Source of the DNA: Mesostigma viride
Lineage: Eukaryota > Streptophyta > Mesostigmatophyceae > Mesostigmatales > Mesostigmataceae
Direction: 5' to 3'
Assembly: GCA_009746045.1 (NCBI GenBank)
Contig: RPFO01000097.1
Span: 314,501-378,500 of the forward strand
DNA: 64,000 nt
In this document: one piece after another, positions 56,452 through 64,000 of the stretch
Numbering within the stretch: position 1 is the stretch's first letter
Layout: every line of letters begins with the position of its first letter
The notes under the pieces: generated by a model
Databases searched by the model: none
Told to the model about the DNA's origin: nothing
The model's input: the letters and a program-made list of their open reading frames with translations, nothing else
Position numbers and translations under genes: made by a program

Positions 56452-56861
56452 GCAACCACCTGTCCAGCCAACCCCTACCTGGGTGGCTGGGGTACAGGTG
56501 CCAGCACAAAAAATATTTTTTTCTAAAATTATTTTTTCTTTTTGTGCTATACGGCGTTGCATTCTCCGCTCAGCAGGTTAGTCATAGATAAAATGAGCAT
56601 AGCTCACCAAATGGAAGGATTAAATTAAATTAAAATTAAATTGTAACACATGCAACTCCGTTGGGGCAATGCAATGGTACATGTAGCACATCCCCCCTCC
56701 CTGAGAAGGGGCACTAATATGGCTTTTAAGTTTTAAGACACTCTTGGCTACTTAATGAAAGGGCTGGGTAAAGGCTACACCTGCTCTGGGTGCACAAAGT
56801 GCACCTGCACACCGCTAATTCTATTCCAGCACCTAGTAGGGCAGGTTAGGCCTGGGCATAG
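56452..56861. other. Intergenic, AT-rich
   Basis: An inverted repeat at 56460-56500 (ccagcca...gggtggctgg), AT-rich runs, and at 56640-56695 a short piece (ccgttgggg...catgtagcacat) resembling 10183-10225 and 18495-18530. No gene. Confidence 0.45.
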
Positions 56862-57132
56862 GACTCTTGCAGCGTTTATTGGTCAAAGACTATGACCGAG
56901 CCATTATGCTCCGTCAAGTCCGATGTTTTTTGCAACGTCACCCACATCTGTTCGGTGCTGCCCCTTGGCACAAGCTCTACAAACAGGTCGTGGACCGGCT
57001 GGATCGCATAGTATCTCCGCACATCTGAACCCTGTGATGCCAGATCTCCTTTGCGGCCGTTCCGAGCTTGGCACTGGATTCGTTGTCCACATCGTCGCGT
57101 CGCTGCAGCAACACGATGTTTTCTGGCATCCG
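56862..57132 (+). mobile_element. 3' fragment of a YIDD reverse transcriptase element, copy A
   Basis: Encodes only the last ~53 codons (LLQRLLVKDYDRAIMLRQVR to DRLDRIVSPHI, stop at 57026-57028) and ~105 bp of 3' sequence, nearly identical to 60051-60314 inverted. 5' truncation is typical of target-primed retrotransposons. Confidence 0.8.
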
Positions 57133-58142
57133 CCACAACACCGCGAACCCGCCAAATTTTGACATAAATTATTGTCCGGATTTCGTCCGAGATCTAGATT
57201 TTTCCCGCGCCGCGAGAGACGAAAACGACGAAAACACCCATGGCGGTCGAGCATCAGCTAGCGTTCTGAAACCTGCGTCATTTCAGCCGCCTGAGGTGTC
57301 AAAACGAAGCTTACATCACGATTAATCCATGGAATAAGTTTGGAATGATATGCGCTGTGATTGCGACGAGGGCATTGAGCGGGACAAATATTTTTTTTGC
57401 AGCGCACAATTTTTTTCGCGAAATCCAGATTTCTCGGTGGTACGTGTCTCACGGTCCTGGATACGGGAGGAAACGAAAAACCCGGCACGATAGCTCAGCT
57501 TGTTCGTTATAATATTCCCGAAGAGGTTAGTGTTTTCGTTTTTTGAGTTTCGCTTTTAATTTTCCGGCATTTGCGTGAATAAACTGGGGGGTGCGAAATC
57601 CGTCTGTTTCTTGCGTCATGCAATGCATATCTTTATCGTCAGATAATTACCTCTTTAGGCTATGCCCGACCTTCCTATACTGCCAGCCTGCGGCAATAAG
57701 CCAGCAGGACATATGGCGTGCACGAGATTCCGCGCAAAGGTCCTTAACCCTTAAACTGTACTGAGTCCGTTTTCGTGGCGCCAGTTGAACTGGCGCCACT
57801 CTAACGGACTGAGTTTGTGCGCCTTGCAGGCGCCGCGCCAAAAATAATTTGATGGTGCCACCTGGCGGGATTGAAAGATCTAGACGTCAGCTTTCCGTAG
57901 AGCACTTCAGACCGTACTTTGGACACCTGGCCAGGGAGATATGCTTGAGCAAAGTTAGGGGGGTACCATGGTCCAACGGGACCGACGTGCATGAAAAATA
58001 TTGACGCGCACGGCTATGGCGGTGCACACAGCTGACTGGTACGAGAGAATAGCTTGACATAATGGACTCAAATTTTGTAGGCATGATTTTTAAGTCATAA
58101 AAACGTTATAACCCTAGCCATGGAACGTTTGAAGATGCGTAG
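57133..58142. other. Intergenic; hairpin at 57759-57815
   Basis: AT-rich DNA with no gene. 57759-57815 is an inverted repeat with 28-base arms (23 pair) around a perfect ggcgccagtt/aactggcgcc core. Its outer motif aactcagtccgtt recurs at 60907. Confidence 0.6.
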
Positions 58143-59175
58143 ATGGGTCTCGGGGTGCTGGTAGGCGCAGCAAATCATGTTAGCGGCCAGGCGGTGACCG
58201 TGCGAGTGCTGCATGTTGCCAGGCGGAAATTTTCGAGATATTCGCGCATGGATAAACGTTTGACGTTGTTCCCAACCAGATTTGCTAGAACTGGCAGCCA
58301 GGAAAGGCTCGAGGCTACGTCCATGAATCGGGCGTTCTGGCTCCCGCAGGAAAGGTAATCTGCTGTTCCGACCTGGTACGTTCTAGCCTCCTAGCGTGTT
58401 CCGTTAACCGTATATGGTTGTATTATTGTTTCTAACTAATATCAGGGTTATAATCGAGGGCTTGTGATTGTCATTTTGTTGTTTTGCTGCCTCTACGCAT
58501 CGGCTTGTCATGGTTGTGGAATACCATCAGGTCAAGCAGATTTTAGACCATGTTTGGTCGCTGTTAGCTGAGGCTGCAACGGAAATAGCGTGATAACGGT
58601 TGGTATTGGTTTGTAATATGGTAAATGTGATTACCCAGTGCTTTTCCTGGCTCAAACATCCCGAGAAAAGTTCTTTTCTGACCAGTTTTAGGCATGGCTT
58701 CTTGTTTTGCTGGCCAACGCCCACCTCCTTATTTTGCATCCATGGCATGTGACAAACATGGAGATGCCCAATACCTGTCTGCATGGAAGCATTACCAACT
58801 TGTTCCTTTTGTTTTCTTTATTGTTGCAAAGAACGTGGAGGTGTTTTGTCATTCATTGGGTGCGTTAGTGATGTAGCTCCTTGCCACCCCTTTGACGCGC
58901 GCTTGAGGCCTTGATTAATGAGCATTTCACCTATTTTTTAGCATGGTCTTGTGTCTTATATGCTGGCTTATCTCAGGTTCCACGCTGGGCCAGTGGCTGG
59001 CCTAGACGACGACGCCCGCCGCCAGCGTGCCATGCAGCCCCTGTCAGCCCGCAGCCCGGCTGGCCGCGCAAGGGCTGAGGCCAATGGCCGCACGACCCAC
59101 ACGCTGGCAGCTGGCACCCAGCTGACAGGGCCTCGTAGGAGGCAGTATCTGCGCACCCAGAGGCGCAATCCGTAG
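58143..59175 (+). CDS. Small basic protein, two exons, function unknown
   Basis: Exon 1 58143-58354 (ATG to GAAAG|GTAATC, two leftover bases) and exon 2 58977-59175 (CTCAG|G to TAG) join in phase into 136 residues: VTVRVLHVARRKFSRYSRMD in the first half and DDDARRQRAMQPLSARSPAG, then RRRQYLRTQRRNP, at the end. Exon 2 is a GC-rich island in AT-rich DNA. Very basic, no membrane segment. The first half faintly recalls ribosomal protein uS17 but lacks its later motifs, so no name is given. A TGTAA signal lies at 59571. Confidence 0.5.
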
Positions 59176-59420
59176 TTTGGCACATAGCCAGGTAGCCTAA
59201 TTGACATTTAGCTACACCCTTGGCTAGTCATGCGCAATATATACCGCGCGCGCGCACTAGTGCCATTTTGGCCCCTTGCGGCATGTTGGCATGTGTTATA
59301 TGGCATGGTCTCTTGTTTTATCACCTGGGTATGGTGCATTATGCCCATTTGGGCATCCCTTGTTGTTTCATGCCAATTGGAATAAAGTTTTGTGTTGTTA
59401 TGCTACCATTTATACCCCTG

Positions 59421-59452
59421 CCAGCTGGCACCGTTATAACGGTGCCAGCTGG
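59421..59452. repeat. Perfect 32-bp palindrome
   Basis: ccagctggcaccgtta followed by its exact reverse complement. It lies in the presumed 3' UTR of the small gene, where RNA would form a 14-16-bp hairpin. Confidence 0.95.
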
Positions 59453-59570
59453 CTTTGGCCATTTTGTAGCTAGCGTTCACAGTTTTGTGACATTTCATGT
59501 TGTGAATGCATTGATGGCATGTCTATGATTATAATAACCTGCCTTTAAAAGGCCAGGGCCAACTGATTTG

Positions 59571-59575
59571 TGTAA
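59571..59575 (+). terminator. Poly(A) signal TGTAA, small gene
   Basis: TGTAA about 400 bp after the stop at 59175. Confidence 0.4.
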
Positions 59576-59606
59576 ATGGTCGATAATGCATTATATATCA
59601 AAGAGA

Positions 59607-59655
59607 CAACCAGCGCAGGCCAGAAATCGGGAGAATCCGGACCATGGTAGCTCGA
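59607..59655 (-). repeat. ~49-bp dispersed repeat, inverted match to 9957-10005
   Basis: Contains accagcgcaggccagaaatc and gggagaatccggaccatggt; the reverse complement appears practically unchanged at 9957-10005. Confidence 0.85.
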
Positions 59656-60050
59656 GCCTGCCGTTATCTTTTCCGCGTTTTCGAGTCGTTCAGGATGATG
59701 AAGATGAATGGTGATGGAAATGTGTATCCTTGTGCATTGAAATTATGGCTGGCTTACGTGTGGAGCGACTAGATGACCTAGACGGTGGGGCCGGAAACAG
59801 CATGCTTGATCAGGGCGTGTGTTTCTAGCCTAACTGGCCGGGAGTGTCTAGTGGTGAGCACCATTGCTGCGATCGCTCTCCCACCATTTACGAGGAAATA
59901 CCCGCAAATGGAAAACCACTGAAAAGGTCTAGCTAGTCAGTCATCACGTTAGCCATGCCATGATTCCAAACGTCCAAGAACTGCACACGGTGCAAAGGCA
60001 AAAAGCCGGAGGACAGCACTTTCAAATGTGCGGCGGGAACCAAAAGCCCG
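59656..60050. other. Intergenic, no gene seen
   Basis: Unique sequence between the dispersed repeat and the RT fragment. No repeat or ORF of note. Confidence 0.4.
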
Positions 60051-60760
60051 CGGATGCCAGAAAACATCGTGTTGCGGCAGCGACGCGACGATGTGGACAA
60101 CGAATCCAGTGCCAAGCTCGGAACGGCCGCAAAGGAGATCTGGCATCACAGGGTTCAGATGTGCGGAGATACTATGCGATCCAGCCGGTCCACGACCTGT
60201 TTGTAGAGCTTGTGCCAAGGGGCAGCACCAAACAGATGTGGGTGACGTTGCAAAAAACATCGGACTTGACGGAGCATAATGGCTCGGTCATAGTCTTTGA
60301 CCAATAAACGCTGCAAGAGTTCAACAAGAGTCGTGATGAAATCAACACGATAAGAACAAAGACGGGAAAAACGATGTAACTGAGAAAGAACAACACCATA
60401 TTTTGCTGTGTGGGAAAGGAGACTGTGAATATCGGGGTAACGAATAAAAGGAATTTGCTGGTATTTAGGATCCTTGCGCTTATCATAGATAGCCGTACGC
60501 CAGCCCTTCTTGTTATGGGTAATGTTAAGATCGAGGTAATTGCAATGAGTATCCTCCGACGTGAGCTTTAATGTGAGGGACGCTTGCGGGTAGATGCCAG
60601 GCAGACCAGCGGTGATATACAAATGGGTTGCGAAATCAGGGTTGTCGAAAGCGATGACATCATCAATGTATCGACATGTATGGATAAAACGCCTGATGAG
60701 AACATCATCGTTTGAGGCAATGAGATTCTCCAACCCCATGTGCATTGTACCCCCCTGAGG
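60051..60760 (-). pseudogene. Reverse transcriptase fragment (YIDD type), copy B
   Basis: About 200 codons ending at 60155: PPQGGTMHMG, CRYIDDVIAFDNPDF (catalytic YIDD), CNYLDLNITHN, TAIYDKRKD, YGVVLSQLHRFSRLCS, then the shared C-terminus. YIDD...DKR...YGV..SQ..RF.R.C.. is a RT subfamily common in animal and algal genomes, near Penelope-like and other non-LTR types; exact class not assigned. An in-frame TAG just upstream (about 60762) and absence of earlier RT motifs show 5' truncation. Palm and thumb are intact. Confidence 0.78.
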
Positions 60761-62040
60761 GGGGTGCTATTTTTAGCAGGTGTAGGGCATGGATATGTGA
60801 CCAACAAAATTTCCCAAACATTATTTGATATAAAAGCATGCTTGGTTCCAAGGGTGGGCCAGAAAATGTTATTTGGCTAGTTACTCTCAGGCGCACAAAG
60901 ATACCCAAACTCAGTCCGTTCTCGTGGTTCGAGTTTTGACAGTTGAAGGGTTAATGGTCTCCCGGCTCTGCAATAAGTGCGGTAAAAACTGCGAAAATTG
61001 CTTATAATGCCTACAGGTAGAAAGCTCTTTGCGACAGGGTTTTCCAAGCGAGTTTATCGTTCTTTTGACGCCCGATACAAAAGGCAAAGGGGGGCATCGT
61101 TTTTAATTAGTCGGCATGCGGTTTCGAGGTGTGATGGGCCGGGCAGAGGACCTCGCCACGACACGCTGGGTTCAAGCTCCGCATCTCCCGGCAGCCATAA
61201 ATTAATTAATTAATTAATTAAACTCGTGCTCCCGTTGGGGAGTCACGGAGCACCGAAGTGCTTTTAATCCCTGTGTGTGCACTACAGGAGAAAGGGCAGA
61301 GACCCCCAGTCTCCTTCATGCCAAAGGCATGCCACAGCTGCAATCGGGCGCGGCTAGCTAAAAGGACAGGCTAACGATCCGGCAAACTGTGGGTGCAATA
61401 AGACCCATGTGAGCATGTCATAGCAAGGAGCGTGGGCAAGTAATCTGAACATAGCCAGGGCGTAGCATGGCTGTACTAGAACTAGGCTAAGGCTATGGCT
61501 GGTTGTGTACCGTGCGTTGGCGGCACGTGACTAGGTTTGTTGGCACAGCTAGGCAAACATTCTAGGCATGGCTGCCTTAGCGACAGTGACTCCAATGGTT
61601 ACAAGCTAGGGCTATTGCTATTCTAGCCCGCTGGGGGCGTCCACATCTTGTGGTTGATCATCAGGTCCCCGCCCCTCCAGTACACCTTGGGCTTCTGGGG
61701 GTCCTGCTTATGGCGGAGGTATAGGCAGCCATAAAGAAGCGCAGATTAAGCGAGGTGAGCGAGCTAGAGGGCCCAGGATCGCTGCTAACGCAAGGCAGCT
61801 TCTCAAAGGGTAGAGAGCTGGATTAATAAGACGTTCTCAAGTGCATTTTGCAGTGGTTATTGCCACCTTGTCCAGATATTTGCCCTCGTCTTTCTGATTT
61901 AAAGACTGTTTTAAAGAGGGATAGGATAACGTTTCCAACGTTGTTGCTCATTCATTAAAGTAAAGAAAGAGCCTTTTCAGTTGCTGACAACGAGATGGAA
62001 GCTGCCTCATGCAAACTACCCATGCAATGCAAGTGATGCA
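60761..62040. other. Intergenic, no gene seen; dispersed repeat at 61214-61251
   Basis: (TTAA)n at 61203-61220 precedes the dispersed repeat. The rest (61260-62040) is unique with no credible ORF. Confidence 0.5.
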
Positions 62041-63310
62041 ACGTGAGGCCATGCATGGCTAACGTTGACTTCATGCGTGAGTTGGGCAGGTGGCTGGCTA
62101 GGTGTGTGGCTGGCTAGGTGAACGGGGCGTGTATGGAGGGACCTGATGGTGCGGGCGTGCGAGGGCAAATGGGCGGGCACATGCCTGGCTGGTTTGGGTG
62201 TTGGGTGGTTAGGTGGTTTGGTGATCGGGTTGTTGAGTGGTTAGGTGGTTAGGTAGTTGTGTAGCTGGTTGATTGGTTGGTTGGTTGTTCAGTTGCCCTG
62301 GAAGTCTTGGGTGGGAGGCTTAGGCTGTAGATGCTTCAAGGGATTCCTAGACATGGGTGGGTTCAATGGCAGGTGGCTGGCTGAAAGGTGGATGCCTTGG
62401 TAAATGGCTGGCCGAGTAGCTGGGAGCACAGGCAGGTGGAGAGGGTGGGTGGATGGGTGGCTGGTCATGATGGGTAGACGAGTGTTAGGGTGATCGGTTG
62501 TAGGCAGATGGCCAGGTGTCTGCGTGATGATAGGCTTTGGAGACTCCTAAGTGGGTGGGTAGTTAGATGTGTGAGTGAAACAATTGCATGGGTTTGAGGA
62601 TGGTGGGTTAGTGGTTGGGTGGTTAGGGATGCGTGTGTGTGGGTGGGTTGGTGGATGGGCCATTGGTGGTTGGTGGCTGGTGGATGTGTAGATGACTAGG
62701 TGTGGGTCGGTGGGCGAAGGGACGGGTAGATGGGCGGGTGGGCGCACAGATATGGATGCGTGGGTGGGTTTATGGTTGGGACCGACTCACCTGATATCGC
62801 TGGTGAAGGGCTGTGCAGGTTGGGGGTGAGGTGGGGGTGGCTGGCTGAGAAAGTGCATGTGTGGGTGGGTCAGTGGGTATAAGGGTGGGGGGGCACTGAG
62901 TGGTTGAGTGGGTGGGTGGGTGGGTGGGTCAAGGGTGGGTGGCCGGATGGTGCATATGGGGCATGCTGGCTGGGTGTTTAGGTGGTTGGGTGGTTGGGTG
63001 GTTGGCTCATTGGATGGGTGAGTGCTTCCTTATTACCTATTATAGGTGTGTGGGTTGCAAGCGCAGGTGCCTTGCTGGGTGGGTGAATGTCCAAGTGGGT
63101 TGGTTAAGCTGGTTGGGTGCCTAGGTGCATGCGTGGTTATATAATAAGGTGGGTTAGCACGTGCACGGCTGGCTGGCTGGCTTTGGTCACTAGGTGGGTG
63201 GACGTGTGGGTGGCTGGGTGCACGGGCGCGCAAGAGTGTAAGCAGTTCATTGGGTGGGTGACCAGGTGGCTGCATGGGTGGGTTACTGCATGGGTGGCTC
63301 GGTGCCCACA
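62041..63310. repeat. Degenerate GGGTGG/GGTTGG-rich low-complexity DNA
   Basis: About 1.3 kb of imperfect gggtgggtgg, ggttggttgg and ggctggctgg runs, G/T-rich on the plus strand, with no fixed period. ORFs here (Thr/Pro/His- or Gly/Trp-rich) are by-products. Confidence 0.85.
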
Positions 63311-64000
63311 AAGCACAAGAGATGGAGACATGGGATATGCCAATACCATATCACGTGAGCATACGTGGATGCCAGGTGACATGTGCCAGCGGCTGGGTGT
63401 CACTTCACCTTGATGTTCGCTCGGCATGTTCTTGACATGTATTACACGTATATATCACGCATGGTGCGTGTTGGTAGCAACCAAATGGCTGTGTTCTAGT
63501 GACGTGGCATGTATTGTCCACCTTTCCTTCCCATTTTGCAATGTGCCAAGTAGTTTAAAGGTATGGTGTTATGGGGTATATATGGACGTGCACTGCGCAT
63601 CACAGCAATGTGGCATACTGGCAATGTCTACCTTACATTATACATTCTGCTAGCTATGGTCACCACTCAGGCATTCACATGCCCCAAGGTTTTGCACGCT
63701 GTTTGTACTAGTCATTCTTGAGTTGCCTGCAAAGAATTAACATGATGTGCCCTAGCTTGGGGAGTGTCTTGGTGGTTAGTGTTGTTAAAATTGTGATAAA
63801 AAAGAGCCAAAATGGTGACAAATGCAGGCAAATGTCACCATTTTGGGCTCCGTATGATCTGAATTTTTGCACATGAATTGTGGGGACCCTGTGTCAGGTG
63901 TTGGCATGATGACAATAGGTTTGGGTGTCATTCTGACATTATTTGGATTTAATATTAATTAAAAATTGCCATTTACGACAAATGCTAGCACTATTTTGCT
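63311..64000. other. AT-rich right end; hairpin at 63804-63850
   Basis: No gene seen. gagccaaaatggtgaca (63804-63820) pairs with tgtcaccattttgggctc (63833-63850), one bulge, 12-base loop. Confidence 0.6.

Noticed and set aside
58143-58354. Calling the small gene mitochondrial ribosomal protein uS17
   Set aside because: Only a short VTVRV...RKFSRY stretch resembles it; the later conserved motifs are absent.
61113-61195. tRNA-like ggttcaagctcc motif
   Set aside because: The bases around it do not pair into a T stem and no acceptor or anticodon arm forms.
62547-63427. His/Pro/Thr-rich and Gly/Trp-rich ORFs
   Set aside because: Derived from degenerate GGGTGG low-complexity DNA.

Overview
This is nuclear DNA of a eukaryote, most likely a green alga (chlorophyte). 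One gene closely resembles the S-layer-homology (SLH) proteins of plant and algal chloroplasts. The genes are GC-rich and full of GT-AG introns, there is an interstitial array of plant-type telomere repeats (TTTAGGG), two genes are followed by the chlorophyte-style poly(A) signal TGTAA, and the transposons fit (a DIRS-like tyrosine-recombinase retroelement and a YIDD reverse transcriptase). Nothing looks bacterial. Long single-frame ORFs over the microsatellites are artefacts; real genes had to be built exon by exon from splice sites, reading phase and protein family.

Layout. 1-7467 (minus): gene for a two-finger CCCH zinc-finger protein with a very long Pro/Gly- and RE/RD-rich tail that runs off the left edge; one intron carries a 1.56-kb purine tract. 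8037-12228: two inverted copies of a mobile gene for a 2-oxoglutarate/Fe(II) oxygenase-like protein, one intact and one truncated. 12.2-16.9 kb: telomere-like repeats, a ~1-kb (GAA)n tract and other minisatellites. 16934-35094 (minus): tau-tubulin-kinase-like (CK1 superfamily) kinase gene, eight exons spread over 18 kb; its 10.4-kb third intron holds an 8.6-kb 37/27-bp minisatellite. 36244-49852 (plus): ten-exon gene for a chloroplast SLH-domain membrane protein of about 1,026 residues; all ten phases agree. 50.6-56.5 kb (minus): decayed DIRS-like element (gag-like, RT, RNase H, 2A-like motif, tyrosine recombinase) with intron-like insertions. 56.9-60.8 kb: two inverted pieces of another reverse transcriptase surrounding a small two-exon gene (58143-59175). 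61-64 kb: AT-rich and GGGTGG-type low-complexity DNA.

The kinase and SLH genes are divergent and share a ~1.15-kb intergenic region. I see no pathway linking the genes.

Most striking observation: in all three large genes the introns contain serial, decayed copies of the adjoining exon edges. Each copy is a few dozen bases spanning a 5' or 3' splice site, repeated two to six times at roughly 60-250-bp spacing (occasionally farther), on both strands. This looks like intron growth by repeated tandem duplication of splice junctions. A second candidate novelty is an intron with 29-bp terminal inverted repeats that exactly interrupts the RNase H domain of the DIRS-like element, as an introner-type element would. 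All statements come from reading the sequence by eye; no alignment or database search was run.
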